A stretch of DNA of 64,000 nt, from positions 733,316 to 797,315 of the forward strand of contig SWDI01000002.1 in assembly GCA_005116955.1 (NCBI GenBank), in the 5' to 3' direction. The notes under the pieces are model-generated. The model saw only the letters and a program-made list of their open reading frames with translations, did not search any database and was not told the DNA's origin. Source of the stretch: Nitrospira sp. (lineage in GTDB: Bacteria; Nitrospirota; Nitrospiria; Nitrospirales; Nitrospiraceae). The translations under genes were made by a program, and so were the position numbers. How positions within the stretch are numbered: position 1 is the stretch's first letter; each line of letters begins with the position of its first letter. Positions 46,744-57,055 of the stretch are shown piece by piece.

Positions 46744-47151
46744 GCTATACAGTTGTCGTGCGAGTGAGGTGTTGATGTAGCCCTCTCCACCGTTGAATCC
46801 TGTACGCCCAATCAATGGCCGTGTGGCAGATGTATTCGGAGGAGAAGCAGGTGTAGAAGTGTTAATGACCTCCTGGTTGCCTGGATTTGCCAACCATTCG
46901 TATCAGGAAGTTGGCCAATCTTTCACTGGATTCAATCGTCGAGGTTTCCCGCACTATAAGATCAATGCCGGTCTCCGTGCGACATGGCATCCATTCAAAT
47001 GACAACCATCGTGAACATCCACTCGGGGATTTGCTCGGCACGCGAGTAATGGGATGGTTGACGGTGAAACTCTAATGAAGAATCGTCCTACGAGTTACGC
47101 CTGGTATCTGTCCGACTGAACAATCTACGTAGATCCAGAACTTCCCACTCT
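46744..47151. other. Intergenic region, possible gene remnant
   Basis: About 400 bases. A 69-codon frame (46793-47002) ends KINAGLRATWHPF, which looks a little like the last strand of an outer-membrane barrel, but it has no start, signal or ribosome site. Otherwise nothing is recognised. Confidence 0.35.
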
Positions 47152-50100
47152 TCATTCAGGCTCGTAATTCAAATTCGGCGAGAGCCAGCGCTCGGCGGTG
47201 CGCAAATCCATGCCCTTGCGGCGGGCATAGTCTTCGACCTGATCTTTCCCGATTTTCCCCACCGCGAAATATTTCGCCTCCGGATGAGCGAAATAGAACC
47301 CGCTCACTGACGCAGTGGGCAACATGGCATAGCTTTCGGTCAGGGTGATGCCGCTGTTCTGTTCTGCCGATAAGAGGTCAAACAGCAACCCCTTTTCCGT
47401 ATGGTCCGGACAAGCCGGATATCCAGGTGCGGGCCGGATGCCGCGGTATTTCTCACGGATCAGATCGTCACTCGTCAGTTGTTCATGCTTCCCGTATCCC
47501 CACTCTTCTCTAACTCGCTTGTGGAGACATTCGGCAAAAGCTTCGGCCAGTCGATCCGCAAGAGCCTTTACCATGATCGAATTATAGTCATCATGGTCGT
47601 TATCAAACCTCCGACAGAGCTCATCTAGCTCGATGCCGGTCGTTACAGCAAACGCTCCGATGTAATCCTGCCGACCGCATTCCTTCGGTGCAACATAATC
47701 AGCCAGTGCGAGATTGGGCTGGCCGGCAGGCTTCTCCGATTGCTGTCGCAGATGATGGATCGTAGTGAGCACCGTCTTCCGAGACGTATCCTGATAGAGC
47801 TCAATATCATCCCCAACACTCGATGCGGGGAAGAACCCATAGACCCCTCTGGCTTTGAGTTGTTTCTTATGAATAATCTCATCCAGGAGGCGTCTCGCAT
47901 CCTCATACAATTCCTTCGCCCTAGGGCCGACAGTTGGTTCGTCAAAGATCGTCGGATACCGACCTCTTAATTCCCACGTATGGAAGAAGGGCGACCAGTC
48001 GATGTAGGGAATCAACTCGACCAACGGTTGATCGGCAATCGTCTGGACACCCAACGCCCTGGGCACGGGAATATCGACGTTCGCCCAGTCGGACATGAAC
48101 CGATTGGCGCGCACCTGGGCGATCGAAAGAAGCGGCTTGGCTCCTCGATCCTGATGCGCTTGTCTCATCCGCGCATAGTCGTCCTGTACTTCCCGAACGA
48201 AACCTTCCTTCTTGGTTTGGCTCACCAAACTCCCCACGACACCCACCGCACGAGAGGCATCCAGCACATGGACCACGCCCGGCGCGTAGGAAGGAGCAAT
48301 CTTGACCGCCGTGTGGGCCTTGCTAGTTGTGGCGCCGCCGATTAAGAGGGGCACATCGAACCCCTCGCGCGTCATTTCCTTCGCCACATGGACCATCTCG
48401 TCGAGGGACGGTGTGATGAGCCCGCTCAGGCCGATGATGTCGGCTTTGTGCTCACGAGCTGCAGCAAGAATTTTCTCGCAGGACACCATCACACCAAGAT
48501 CGATAACCTCATAGTTGTTACAGCCAAGGACGACGCCGACAATATTTTTTCCAATGTCGTGCACGTCTCCCTTCACGGTCGCAAGCAAGACTTTCCCCTG
48601 CGCCCGAAAATTACCGGACCGCTTCTTCTCTTCTTCCATATACGGCATGAGATAGGCCACGGCCTTCTTCATGACCCGCGCGCTCTTGACGACCTGCGGC
48701 AAGAACATCTTGCCTGATCCGAATAGGTCGCCGACGATATTCATCCCGGCCATCAGCGGGCCTTCGATCACTTCCAGAGGCTTTGGGTATTTCTGACGTG
48801 CCTCTTCCGTATCCTGATCGATGTAGTCGGTGATGCCCTTGACCAGCGCATGGGAGAGCCGCTCCTCAACCGTCCCCTGACGCCACTCATCGTCCTTGAC
48901 AGCCGCTTTTCCCTTCACCTTCACCGTCTCGGCAAAATTCACTAGTCGTTCGGTCGCATCGGATCGTCGATTCAACAACACGTCCTCGACCAGTTCGAGC
49001 AAGTCCTTGGGAATCTCCTCATACACCGCCAACTGGCCAGCGTTGACGATGCCCATATCCAACCCAGCCTTGATCGCATGATAGAGAAAGGCGGCGTGCA
49101 TCGCTTCCCGCACCACATTGTTGCCACGGAAGGAAAAGGAGATGTTGCTGATCCCCCCGCTGACCTTCGCACCCGGTAGATGCTGTTTGATCCAGCGCGT
49201 GGCCTCGAGGAAATTGATCGCGTAATTGTTGTGCTCGTCAATCCCCGTTGCGACAGTCAAGATGTTCGGATCGAAGATAATGTCTTGCGGAGGAAAGCCG
49301 ACTTGCTCCGTGAGGATCTTGTACGAGCGCGCGCAGATCTCCTGCTTCCGTTCCAACGTATCGGCCTGGCCCTTTTCATCGAACGCCATGACGACAACGG
49401 CCGCACCATAGCGATGGATGAGGGTCGCCTGGTCAATGAATTTCTGTTCGCCTTCTTTCAAACTGACACTGTTCACAACCGCTTTGCCTTGGATATTTTT
49501 CAGGCCGGTCTCCAACACCTCCCACTTGGAGCTGTCGACCATAATCGGCACTTTGCAGATGTCCGGCTCCGACGCGACCAGACGAAGAAACTTCTCCATG
49601 GCAGCCTTGGAATCAAGCATGCCCTCGTCCATATTGATGTCAACAATCTGGGCTCCGCCCTCCACTTGCTGACGCGCCACCGACAGCGCTGCCTCATAAT
49701 CACCGGCCAGAATCAGCTTCGCAAAGGCCGGCGAACCGGTCACATTCGTTCGTTCACCGATATTCACGAAGTTCGAATCGGGCCTGATCGTGACGGCTTC
49801 AAGGCCGCTCAATCTCGTATAGGGCTCGACCGTAGAGAGCGCATGCGGCTTCACCCCACGCACGGCTTCGGCAATGCGCTTGATATGAGATGGCGTGGTG
49901 CCGCAACAGCCACCGACGATATTCAGCCACCCATTTACAGCCCACTCGCGCAGTTGCGGCGCTAAGGTCTCTGGCGTTTCGGGAAAGCCTGTCGGCAACA
50001 ACGGATTCGGCAGACCGGCGTTGGGATGGGCGCTGATATAGATCGGCGCGATCTGTGATAATTCTTCGATCAACGGACGCATCTCTTTTGGGCCGAGTGC

Positions 50101-50853
50101 ACAATTCATCCCGACGCTCAACAATGGCACATGGGAGATCGAATTCCAGAAGGCTTCGACGGTCTGCCCAGTCACTCCACGATTGCTGCCGGCCTGGATG
50201 AACGTCACCGATGCCATAATTGGAACCCGGCGCGCGCCGGATGCAAACGCCTGTTGGATCGCAAAAAATGCGGCCTTCGCATTCAGCGTGTCAAAGATCG
50301 TCTCCACGAGCAGAAGATCCGCACCGCCCTCCAGCAAGCCCCTAACTTGTTGGCCATAGGCACCCACCAACTCTTCATAGATGGCCCCTCGAGCTGCCGG
50401 ATTGTTGACATCGGTGGAAATCGAGGAGGTCTTGGTCGTCGGTCCGATGGCTCCAGCGACGAAACACCGCCGTCCAGGTTGCGCTCGCTGCACCGCCTCG
50501 ACGGCTCGCTTGGCACACTCTGCGCCAGCTTTGGACAGTTCATAGCCAAGGGCGTCCATCCCATAATCCGCCAAGGAGATCGTCTGGGAATTAAATGTAT
50601 TGGTTTCAACAATATCCGCACCAGCTTCTAAGTACTGTCGATGAATCTCTTCGATGATGGTGGGCTGCGTAAGGTTCAACAGATCGTTGTGTCCCTTCAG
50701 ATCTTTTTTCCAATCCTTGAAGCGCTCGCCACGAAAGGCGGCCTCGTCCAGCTTACGTTGCTGGATCATGGTCCCCATCGCTCCATCGAGGATAAGAATG
50801 CGCTCCTGCAAGAGCGCTGCAATAGAACTCTCGTGCGATATCGACATAGTCAC
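47152..50853 (-). CDS. metH: Cobalamin-dependent methionine synthase
   Basis: 1233 residues, full length for MetH. Homocysteine domain: [20 protein letters not shown] and the zinc ligands in [14 protein letters not shown]. Pterin domain: [19 protein letters not shown]12 domain: [20 protein letters not shown] (His ligand to cobalt). The activation domain is C-terminal (EEWGYG and [17 protein letters not shown]). It makes methionine from homocysteine and methyl-tetrahydrofolate. The start is GTG 50853 or ATG 50847. I saw no cobalamin riboswitch in the short upstream gap. Confidence 0.97.
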   Translation of the reverse strand: MTMSISHESSIAALLQERILILDGAMGTMIQQRKLDEAAFRGERFKDWKKDLKGHNDLLNLTQPTIIEEIHRQYLEAGADIVETNTFNSQTISLADYGMDALGYELSKAGAECAKRAVEAVQRAQPGRRCFVAGAIGPTTKTSSISTDVNNPAARGAIYEELVGAYGQQVRGLLEGGADLLLVETIFDTLNAKAAFFAIQQAFASGARRVPIMASVTFIQAGSNRGVTGQTVEAFWNSISHVPLLSVGMNCALGPKEMRPLIEELSQIAPIYISAHPNAGLPNPLLPTGFPETPETLAPQLREWAVNGWLNIVGGCCGTTPSHIKRIAEAVRGVKPHALSTVEPYTRLSGLEAVTIRPDSNFVNIGERTNVTGSPAFAKLILAGDYEAALSVARQQVEGGAQIVDINMDEGMLDSKAAMEKFLRLVASEPDICKVPIMVDSSKWEVLETGLKNIQGKAVVNSVSLKEGEQKFIDQATLIHRYGAAVVVMAFDEKGQADTLERKQEICARSYKILTEQVGFPPQDIIFDPNILTVATGIDEHNNYAINFLEATRWIKQHLPGAKVSGGISNISFSFRGNNVVREAMHAAFLYHAIKAGLDMGIVNAGQLAVYEEIPKDLLELVEDVLLNRRSDATERLVNFAETVKVKGKAAVKDDEWRQGTVEERLSHALVKGITDYIDQDTEEARQKYPKPLEVIEGPLMAGMNIVGDLFGSGKMFLPQVVKSARVMKKAVAYLMPYMEEEKKRSGNFRAQGKVLLATVKGDVHDIGKNIVGVVLGCNNYEVIDLGVMVSCEKILAAAREHKADIIGLSGLITPSLDEMVHVAKEMTREGFDVPLLIGGATTSKAHTAVKIAPSYAPGVVHVLDASRAVGVVGSLVSQTKKEGFVREVQDDYARMRQAHQDRGAKPLLSIAQVRANRFMSDWANVDIPVPRALGVQTIADQPLVELIPYIDWSPFFHTWELRGRYPTIFDEPTVGPRAKELYEDARRLLDEIIHKKQLKARGVYGFFPASSVGDDIELYQDTSRKTVLTTIHHLRQQSEKPAGQPNLALADYVAPKECGRQDYIGAFAVTTGIELDELCRRFDNDHDDYNSIMVKALADRLAEAFAECLHKRVREEWGYGKHEQLTSDDLIREKYRGIRPAPGYPACPDHTEKGLLFDLLSAEQNSGITLTESYAMLPTASVSGFYFAHPEAKYFAVGKIGKDQVEDYARRKGMDLRTAERWLSPNLNYEPE

Positions 50854-50943
50854 CCTATTGAAATCACCAGGCTATTTCCCTATCTACTGTGCGCGATCAT
50901 ACTGGAACCTCTTCGGAACGAGCAAGCACACCGGTTCCTTGAC

Positions 50944-51762
50944 ATGAATTCAACGGCCTGGCTACGATGCCACCTCATGTGTGTGCACACCATCCTCCGT
51001 GCCGTAGCCTTGCCCTTTCTTTTCAGCGTTGTCTTCCTTACGATCCTCCCCTCGTCAGCCACTGCCGCCCCCTATTTTGAGGACGGCTTCTTAGGGCTTT
51101 CTCAGAAAGAACTGCACGACAAACTTGGCATACCGCAGGCCGTGCGGGACCGAAAATCCGCCCTGCGCGTTTTCACATATTATCCGATTACCGACTGGTC
51201 AACGTACTTCAGCAAACTCGTGTCGCCTGAAAACGGCGAAGATGTGTACACCTTCTCGCGTGAGGGTATCGATGTCCGTTATTCCTTCAACTATGCGGTT
51301 GACCCAAATGATCACGGTGAGAACCGACTGCTGACCGTACGGCTAGTAGACATCGAATTTTCACCGGCCGTGCTGATCAGTCGACTCCCAGGTTTGATTC
51401 CGGAGTTTCATCCTTCGACCGATCCGACCAATCCCGCTTTTCGATCCAACATTTGGGTGCTGTTGTTCAAAGGCCCCCCTTCGTCTGATGCCCGTTTCAT
51501 CGTGAGAGAGCCAGGGAAGGAGCAGCTCGATTGGACGCTCTGCTATCAACTATTCTCGATGCAAGGGCTTCCCGATCGCTTACCAACCGAGGCGTTGATT
51601 GACCGTGTGGAGATCAGCACTCAGAGCCTGCAGTTGGTAACCCGCCAACAGCGGCACACCCATGAACGGATTCCGAATCCATACTCCCACCAATTCGATA
51701 AGCAATTTCCTCCCCTCAAACCATCAGCCACATCAATCCCAGTTCCTAAGTATGCGGAGTAG
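50944..51762 (+). CDS. Exported protein of unknown function
   Basis: About 272 residues from ATG 50944. A hydrophobic signal (TILRAVALPFLFSVVFLTIL, then PSSATAA) leads to a mature part with FLGLSQKELHDKLGIPQAVR, similar to the G-x-(S/T)-x-x-x-(L/V)-x-x-x-x-G-x-P helix-turn of SmpA/OmlA-type proteins. The remainder is mixed beta with no family known to me. The start is uncertain; ATG 50977 is an alternative closer to the signal. Confidence 0.6.
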   Translation: MNSTAWLRCHLMCVHTILRAVALPFLFSVVFLTILPSSATAAPYFEDGFLGLSQKELHDKLGIPQAVRDRKSALRVFTYYPITDWSTYFSKLVSPENGEDVYTFSREGIDVRYSFNYAVDPNDHGENRLLTVRLVDIEFSPAVLISRLPGLIPEFHPSTDPTNPAFRSNIWVLLFKGPPSSDARFIVREPGKEQLDWTLCYQLFSMQGLPDRLPTEALIDRVEISTQSLQLVTRQQRHTHERIPNPYSHQFDKQFPPLKPSATSIPVPKYAE

Positions 51763-51792
51763 TATTCGAAAGAGATGCCGGAAGAGAGGGGC

Positions 51793-52362
51793 TTACCGCG
51801 AGACTTGTTGAAGTCGATCTTGCTGCACCTGTCCAGACGACACGGCTTTCTTTTTCATGACATCCATCGGACCACTCTCACTCACATAGATCAGCACCGG
51901 GGCTCCAATTCCAATCACCATGAGGAGGCACAATCCTAACATCCGCATGAGCTGGCTCTTGCTGAGATACATCATCAGCAACAAGACCACCGCGGCGGCG
52001 CCGGCATAGGTCACAATCTTGGATTGAGCCGGAGTCAGACCGTCCATCGCGACGTGAAACGACGGCATATTCCATCCATAATTCTTGGCTTGCTCTCTGA
52101 CCTTCTGTTGCATCGACTGCATCATGGAAGGAGTCTTTGAAACAGAATCAGGCTGCTCATGCGTCTTCACTTTCGCGCGGTACTTTTCAGGAATTGTTTC
52201 CGAGGAATCGGTGTAGACAAGATTCCCGCGATCATCAATATAAGAATAAATAGTCGTAGCCCACGCCTCAGCGCAGACTCCCTGTCCGAGCATGATGCAC
52301 AGACACATCATTAGGATCAGATCTTGAAGCTTTGCGACCATCTGGCTGTTGCGTATAACCAT
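51793..52362 (-). CDS. DUF4124 membrane protein
   Basis: 189 residues. After a signal (LILMMCLCIMLGQGVCAEAW, then A) comes the DUF4124 pattern IYSYIDDRGNLVYTDSSETI followed by PEKYRAKV. Two membrane helices follow, IVTYAGAAAVVLLLMMYL and LGLCLLMVIGIGAPVLIYV. The DUF4124 part should lie in the periplasm. Function is unknown. The start is near 52362; no clear ribosome site. Confidence 0.75.
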   Translation of the reverse strand: MVIRNSQMVAKLQDLILMMCLCIMLGQGVCAEAWATTIYSYIDDRGNLVYTDSSETIPEKYRAKVKTHEQPDSVSKTPSMMQSMQQKVREQAKNYGWNMPSFHVAMDGLTPAQSKIVTYAGAAAVVLLLMMYLSKSQLMRMLGLCLLMVIGIGAPVLIYVSESGPMDVMKKKAVSSGQVQQDRLQQVSR

Positions 52363-52500
52363 AAAAATATTGCAGGAGCGCTCAGCAATCTCTTGGTTAA
52401 GTATAGCGCATCACCTACCACAATGATTTCATTGAAGATTACTGGCCGTTCCTTGACTCGTGAGGAACCACGCTGTTAGCATTCGATTTTTATTCTCCCC

Positions 52501-52941
52501 ATGACTACTGAATCTCAACCCCTCACCCTTGATCCCAACACTGAGGAACCGTCGTTCATTCGCCGCCGCCCGGTCCGAATCATCATCTATGTTGGGCTTG
52601 TGCTATTTGTCCTCATGGTCGTGGTCTGGCCACTGGTCGTTCAACTGAGTGATCCGGACTTCCAGAAGCACATCGAACAACACCGCGTGCTGGTTGGCAT
52701 GACCAAAGAACAGGTACTGAAATCCTGGGGGGGACCACAGACCATCAATACGACGTTCACCAAGGATGGAATACGGCAAGAAGAATGGATTTTTGAAGAT
52801 TGGGAAAGCTCGGCGATTGTCCGTCACCGCTATCTCTACTTCGAGGAAGGGACTCTGATGGGAGGATGGTACGAAGGTTCGCGCGAACGCCGCTCCCGCG
52901 ATTTCCCCGCAGAAAAACCGCACCCAAAAATTCAGCCGTAG
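52501..52941 (+). CDS. Membrane-anchored SmpA/OmlA-like protein
   Basis: 146 residues. One membrane helix (RIIIYVGLVLFVLMVVVWPL) is followed by a small domain VLVGMTKEQVLKSWGGPQTI, the G-M-x-x-x-x-V-x-x-x-x-G-x-P motif of SmpA/OmlA (BamE-like) folds, and strands EEWIFEDW and HRYLYFEEG. It is anchored by a transmembrane helix rather than a lipid. Its function is likely structural or envelope-related but is not certain. Confidence 0.7.
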   Translation: MTTESQPLTLDPNTEEPSFIRRRPVRIIIYVGLVLFVLMVVVWPLVVQLSDPDFQKHIEQHRVLVGMTKEQVLKSWGGPQTINTTFTKDGIRQEEWIFEDWESSAIVRHRYLYFEEGTLMGGWYEGSRERRSRDFPAEKPHPKIQP

Positions 52942-53110
52942 CCCTCTAACTGGGAGGCTACTTTGTATGTCGGCGTTCCTCTCTCGCCGTCATGAGCCCA
53001 TCTGCCGCATGTGTGCTTGCGATCGCTCGCCTCGCGGCGAAGCCGAGGGCCTCGCTGGACGTGGGCGAAGCGGGCTTCAAGAACGACAACTGTGCCTGAT
53101 TCAGCTGCAG

Positions 53111-53341
53111 TTAGGCTGACGTCTCCCGGATAGACAATCGGAGCCTGCTCAGAAGGACTTCGGCACGTGCCTGGTCAGATGCATCGACCATGACCCGGCT
53201 GACAAAGAACGGCACACCAGGATAGAGGCTACTGACATGTTCACCGTGGACGACGTAGGCGATGCGGTTGCCGTCGAGCAAGCTCTTGATCATCGCCAGC
53301 TCGCCGACGTCTTGCGCATTGGTGAGATGAATCATCCGCAT
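53111..53341 (-). CDS. DUF2007-type signal-transducing small protein
   Basis: About 77 residues from ATG 53341. Motif: VGELAMIKSLLDGNRIAYVV followed by VSSLYPGVPFFVSRVMVDAS and ARAEVLLSRL. This is the DUF2007/'putative prokaryotic signal transducing' domain: a helix-strand pair, a conserved Gly, a beta-strand, then a C-terminal helix. The role is unknown. A longer in-frame start at 53473 has no support. Confidence 0.7.
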   Translation of the reverse strand: MRMIHLTNAQDVGELAMIKSLLDGNRIAYVVHGEHVSSLYPGVPFFVSRVMVDASDQARAEVLLSRLRLSIRETSA

Positions 53342-53426
53342 GAGCCGCCCGCCGATCGGTCGTTCATGCGTGAAACGTGCCCATTGGTTGCACTTTGCCG
53401 TCTCTCGCTTTACACTCGAACACGAG

Positions 53427-53711
53427 TTACGGAGTTTCTGTAATTCGCGCGCGCCGTTCCTGCCCCGGACCACCCGAGACAGTCAGCACGCGCTTCCACT
53501 CACGGATCTGGTAAATGGCCCAGGCATTCGGTTGGCCCTTGAAGAACGCGGTAGGATCCACCCCACTGGCATTGAGGAAGATTGGTTCGGTAAATCCCTC
53601 TTCTAACACGTAGTCGAGTAGCGATTCGGTCGTAAAGCCCGTCCCACGAAGGGTCACGTCGGCCAACACCGTGAGGATTTCGTCAGGATTCTGAATCGTT
53701 ATTGGATTCAT
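53427..53711 (-). CDS. Hypothetical protein
   Basis: About 95 residues from ATG 53711 (MNPITIQNPDEILTVLADVT). Mixed alpha/beta, with GVDPTAFFKGQPNAWAIYQI. I do not recognise the family. It diverges from the haem-oxygenase-fold gene, with overlapping 5' regions. Confidence 0.55.
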   Translation of the reverse strand: MNPITIQNPDEILTVLADVTLRGTGFTTESLLDYVLEEGFTEPIFLNASGVDPTAFFKGQPNAWAIYQIREWKRVLTVSGGPGQERRARITETP

Positions 53712-53770
53712 CGGCGGATTACTCTGTAATCCGAATTGTAACGACGCTCTACCCAAGAAGGCAAGACATC

Positions 53771-54520
53771 GTGCCCATTCACATGAAGAAATCTGCGTTT
53801 CTTGAAGCGCTCCTGCGGATCATGGATGACAAGCATCACTGGGCTTGGGAATACTTTTCTTCCGGCCGACTCAGCACAGCCCAGCTCAAAATTCACTTTC
53901 AGCATGAGTACACCGTCTATGTTCGAGACTTTCCCGTCTTTTTATCACGAATCCTTGGAACAAATCCCCCGCTTTCAGTCCGCCATATGTTGGCGGAGAA
54001 CATCTACGAGGAAGAAACCGGAGGGCTCTCGCTGGGACACTCTCATCCTGAGCTTTTCCTGACGATGATGGAAGGATTGGGCTTCCGCCGACGGGATTTT
54101 GAACACGCCCGCCTGCTGCACGAAGCCCGAACCTATCGTACCTGGCTAGAGCACATGTCGAGCCATCGCCAGTGGGTGGTTGCCGCTGCGGTCTTGACCA
54201 TCTTCGTTGAAGGCAGCGTGAAGGATCGCAAGGAGATTCTCTCGCCTCCTGAGAACAAACATCCGGAAGACATCGAATCTATCATCAGCCTTCATCCCTT
54301 GGTCCGGTATCATGGAGTTTCGCCAAGCCGAATGGACCTCATTCGAGCCCACCAGATGGTTGAAGCAGGCCATCGACACGATGCCTACGACATGGTCCTC
54401 AATCACACACCACCCGCGCTTCGGGAATCAGTGCTGAGATGCGTCAAAAAGAGCTTGTCTCTGTGGTTGAACTATCGCGATGCGGTCGCTCGGGCTTGTG
54501 GCATCAAGCAACTCTCATGA
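53771..54520 (+). CDS. Haem-oxygenase-fold (TenA/PqqC-like) iron-containing redox enzyme
   Basis: About 250 residues. LRIMDDKHHWAWEYFSSGRL and IYEEETGGLSLGHSHPELFL give a Glu pair and the HPELF motif of the HOLE/CADD group, where a diiron centre is bound by Glu, His and Asp. TIFVEGSVKDR and LIRAHQMVEAGHRHDAYDMV supply later ligands. Members carry out oxidative chemistry on metabolites or peptides; the substrate is unknown. GTG 53771 follows GAAGG; ATG 53783 is possible. Its stop overlaps the SUMF1 gene start. Confidence 0.8.
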   Translation: MPIHMKKSAFLEALLRIMDDKHHWAWEYFSSGRLSTAQLKIHFQHEYTVYVRDFPVFLSRILGTNPPLSVRHMLAENIYEEETGGLSLGHSHPELFLTMMEGLGFRRRDFEHARLLHEARTYRTWLEHMSSHRQWVVAAAVLTIFVEGSVKDRKEILSPPENKHPEDIESIISLHPLVRYHGVSPSRMDLIRAHQMVEAGHRHDAYDMVLNHTPPALRESVLRCVKKSLSLWLNYRDAVARACGIKQLS

Positions 54521-55401
54521 TCCGAGCCTTCCTCTCCTGGTGTGTATTCTTCCTTGCCAGCAGCCATCACCCATTGGTTACAGGCGCTGAAATTCTCACA
54601 GACATGGCACTGATTCCCTCAGGAGAGTTTACGATGGGGAGCCCCGAGGGAAGCGATGGCTTTCCTGATGAACGTCCGGAACGGCGGGTTTTCCTCAGTG
54701 GATACTTCCTTGACCGTTTTGAGGTAACCAACGAAGCCTATGCCGCCTTCGTGCAAGCAACGGGACATCGTGCGCCAGCGAACGCCACCCAAGCCGCAAC
54801 GCTCTGGACAAACAATCGCCCCATCCCGGGCATCGAGCACCATCCCATCGTCAATGTGAGCTGGGAGGATGCCGACGCCTACTGCCGCTGGGCCGGGAAA
54901 CGCCTCCCTACCGAAGCCGAATGGGAGAAGGCTGCACGAGGGATCGACAGCCGACGCTACCCCTGGGGAAACGACTGGGACTTTTCCAGAGCCAACAGTG
55001 CTAGCTACTGGGCGCAACGGACGATCGCGTTCCAGAGCGGAGCGGATTGGGATGCCTTCTGGGGCAGCGGCGAGGGAGCTCGTCTGGCCAAGGAAAAAGG
55101 AATACAGGGAGAAGTACTAACCATGCCAGTCGACAGTTTTCCGCATGCAGTAAGCCCGTATGGCCTGTTCGGCATGGCCGGTAATGCCTCGGAATGGGTG
55201 CAGGACTGGTACGACCCAAATTACTATAAAAACGCCCCGCTCACGGACCCCACTGGTCCGGTTCAAGGGGCGATCAAATCCATGCGTGGTGGGTCATGGC
55301 TCAAACCGTCTGCCAGCCTCCGTACCAGCGATCGCGATTGGGGCACGATGGACAGCCGTCCCAGCGGCACTGGCTTTCGTTGCGCAAAAGACGCGTATTG
55401 A
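54517..55401 (+). CDS. SUMF1/FGE-like formylglycine-type protein, exported
   Basis: 295 residues. Signal (FLSWCVFFLASSHHPLVTGA) then MALIPSGEFTMGSPEGSDGF, DERPERRVFLSGYFLDRFEV and VSWEDADAYCRWAGKRLPTE, followed by AEWEKAARG. The end FGMAGNASEWVQDWYDPNYY and SMRGGSWLKPSASLRTSDRD leads to FRCAK. All are hallmarks of the SUMF1/FGE fold. True FGE has a Cys pair at the active site; here a single Cys lies in that region (GFRCAKDAY), so activity is uncertain. It overlaps the upstream gene (ATGA), so the pair is one unit. Confidence 0.88.
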   Translation: MIRAFLSWCVFFLASSHHPLVTGAEILTDMALIPSGEFTMGSPEGSDGFPDERPERRVFLSGYFLDRFEVTNEAYAAFVQATGHRAPANATQAATLWTNNRPIPGIEHHPIVNVSWEDADAYCRWAGKRLPTEAEWEKAARGIDSRRYPWGNDWDFSRANSASYWAQRTIAFQSGADWDAFWGSGEGARLAKEKGIQGEVLTMPVDSFPHAVSPYGLFGMAGNASEWVQDWYDPNYYKNAPLTDPTGPVQGAIKSMRGGSWLKPSASLRTSDRDWGTMDSRPSGTGFRCAKDAY

Positions 55402-55475
55402 CAGACGATTCCTTCTTCCATCCGTCAATTCATATCGCTCACACCTCTGCACGGCGAACTCACCGTTCAGTGAAA

Positions 55476-56168
55476 TCAGCGAGAGTGTGGCTTGAGGACA
55501 ACCTCCACCTGTTCAACCCTCACCACAGGCATGATAAGGCCAACCCCTTCCTCCTCGTGCGAGAAATCATAGATGATCGACTCGGTGGGAATCAGCCCAC
55601 CAACCATCACAACCACTACTTCCGCTTTTTCACGTTTGGCGAGACTTCGACTGATCAAACCGGCAAGTTTCTTGTTCGGCCTCACGCGCAGATTACTTGG
55701 GAACTCCTCAGGCTTGAATCGGACCATACCCCAACCTGTTGCATTGAATGCTGGCCCGATCGCCACCGTATAGCTCTTGGTGTCGGGATCGAATTGCGAC
55801 AATTCTCCAGGCCAGATAAATGCCATATGCCAATTCAGAACAGGATTCCCCTCGCGTGCGACATCCCGCTCGCGGTTCAGGTTGAAGAGCCGCTCATCAT
55901 GTCCCGAATCATGGTGACCCTGGCCATAGACCGTAGCCCTATCGGGAGGCGCTCCTTCCAGCGCCGCAAGAAACGCTTCAATGGTGCTCCGCTCAATCAG
56001 AACACGTGTCCCAGAAGGAAGAAAAGAATCGAGTTTTGTGAGTGGAATGGTTCTCAGCTGGCGAAGTCCGGTTGCATCTTCCGATCGGATTGGAGATGGC
56101 ACAAGAAGCAGACCTGAGAGGAGGACACAAGCCAGCAGACGGGCTACAGGGCTACTCACTACCAGCAT
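55476..56168 (-). CDS. Exported protein of unknown function
   Basis: 230 residues with a signal (ARLLACVLLSGLLLVPSPIRS). The mature part has SGTRVLIERSTIEAFLAALE, then HHDSGHDERLFNLNRERDVA, then strands around SYTVAIGPAFNATGWGMVRF. A His/Asp-rich segment (GQGHHDSGHDERL) could bind metal. No family recognised. It overlaps the previous gene by 17 bases and ends the operon with the FmdB protein. Confidence 0.62.
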   Translation of the reverse strand: MLVVSSPVARLLACVLLSGLLLVPSPIRSEDATGLRQLRTIPLTKLDSFLPSGTRVLIERSTIEAFLAALEGAPPDRATVYGQGHHDSGHDERLFNLNRERDVAREGNPVLNWHMAFIWPGELSQFDPDTKSYTVAIGPAFNATGWGMVRFKPEEFPSNLRVRPNKKLAGLISRSLAKREKAEVVVVMVGGLIPTESIIYDFSHEEEGVGLIMPVVRVEQVEVVLKPHSR

Positions 56169-56478
56169 GACTGAGCAGTCGATTGAACGAGTCTTTCAAA
56201 GATGTTACGCCCTGATGATCGTCGGTGAGTACTCCAGCATCGATCAGGACCGCCATCCGAGGAGTTGGGTTGAGCCGGCGCAGATCGGAATGAGTTAGAC
56301 CATCCGTGGCCAACGCTTTTTCATAGGTACCAAGCCAAGATTCCGTCACGGCGCGCAAGCCCGCATCCGTTGGCTTCATGCGGCCTAATCGCACTTGCTG
56401 CAGCAGCTTGATCAGCGGATCGGATTGAGCGATGCTCGAAATCGCGCGTTGCACCGCCTGTTCATCCGGCGTGGCCAT
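56152..56478 (-). CDS. Hypothetical helical protein
   Basis: 108 residues, all-helical by composition (QAVQRAISSIAQSDPLIKLL, GLRAVTESWLGTYEKALATD). No signal peptide. It sits 7 bases after the FmdB gene and overlaps the next gene. Unknown; probably cytoplasmic. Confidence 0.6.
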   Translation of the reverse strand: MATPDEQAVQRAISSIAQSDPLIKLLQQVRLGRMKPTDAGLRAVTESWLGTYEKALATDGLTHSDLRRLNPTPRMAVLIDAGVLTDDHQGVTSLKDSFNRLLSHAGSE

Positions 56479-56485
56479 CGGCTCT

Positions 56486-56710
56486 TCAATTCATCGAACA
56501 GGCGCCAGGCCCGCGGGGATCGCCGCAGCTGCCGCACTCGCCGGGGCCAGCTAAGGACGGCCAGCTGGTCGTGGCCCCGACTCCAAAGGCGGAAAACTGT
56601 TTATCGATCTTGCTCGTCTTGCATTGGGGACAAGCGGCCTCTGCCGATCCCTGGATCAGCAACTCAAAACGGTGATTGCATTCGCGGCACACATATTCGA
56701 AGATAGGCAT
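56486..56710 (-). CDS. FmdB-family zinc-ribbon protein
   Basis: 74 residues. MPIFEYVCRECNHRFELLIQ and ACPQCKTSKIDKQFSAFG give the C-x-x-C ... C-x-x-C zinc ribbon of the FmdB/CxxC_CxxC_SSSS family. A further C-x-x-C (GECGSCGDP) follows near the C-terminus. FmdB proteins are putative regulators, e.g. of formamidase in methylotrophs; the exact role is unknown. Confidence 0.88.
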   Translation of the reverse strand: MPIFEYVCRECNHRFELLIQGSAEAACPQCKTSKIDKQFSAFGVGATTSWPSLAGPGECGSCGDPRGPGACSMN

Positions 56711-56782
56711 AGTTGAGGACTCCTTCGTTTACTGAGACCATTATAAAATCACCCAAGACGGAATCGCAACGACAGGGAACAT

Positions 56783-57055
56783 ATGTACCAGGAAGACAAA
56801 ACGTTTGCGCTTCGCTTCACGCTGGAAGCCTCGTTTCCTGAGGACTATACCGGAGACGAAGATGAACGCAATTGGCTACAGGAATGGGAAGCCCGGATCA
56901 AACCGCAACTACTTAAATCCATTTTTGAGTCGCTCCGCAGGCACGACGGCTGGACATCGCACATCCGCAACCGAGGCGTATCACCAGCGGATGAAATCGA
57001 AATCGTATTGGCCAAGGATTTCTCACGACCGCTTCCCGTCTCGCTGAAACGATGA
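56783..57055 (+). CDS. Hypothetical protein before hemW
   Basis: 90 residues. FALRFTLEASFPEDYTGDED followed by ERNWLQEWEARIKPQLLKSI. Acidic, no signal, no known domain to me. Its stop overlaps the hemW start (ATGA), so the two are coupled. Confidence 0.62.
   Translation: MYQEDKTFALRFTLEASFPEDYTGDEDERNWLQEWEARIKPQLLKSIFESLRRHDGWTSHIRNRGVSPADEIEIVLAKDFSRPLPVSLKR

Noticed and set aside
46793-47002. A 69-codon frame with a barrel-like end
   Set aside because: No start signal, ribosome site or signal peptide; noted only as a possible remnant.
50854-50943. Cobalamin riboswitch before metH
   Set aside because: The gap is only about 90 bases and shows no B12-box-like motif, so there is no support.
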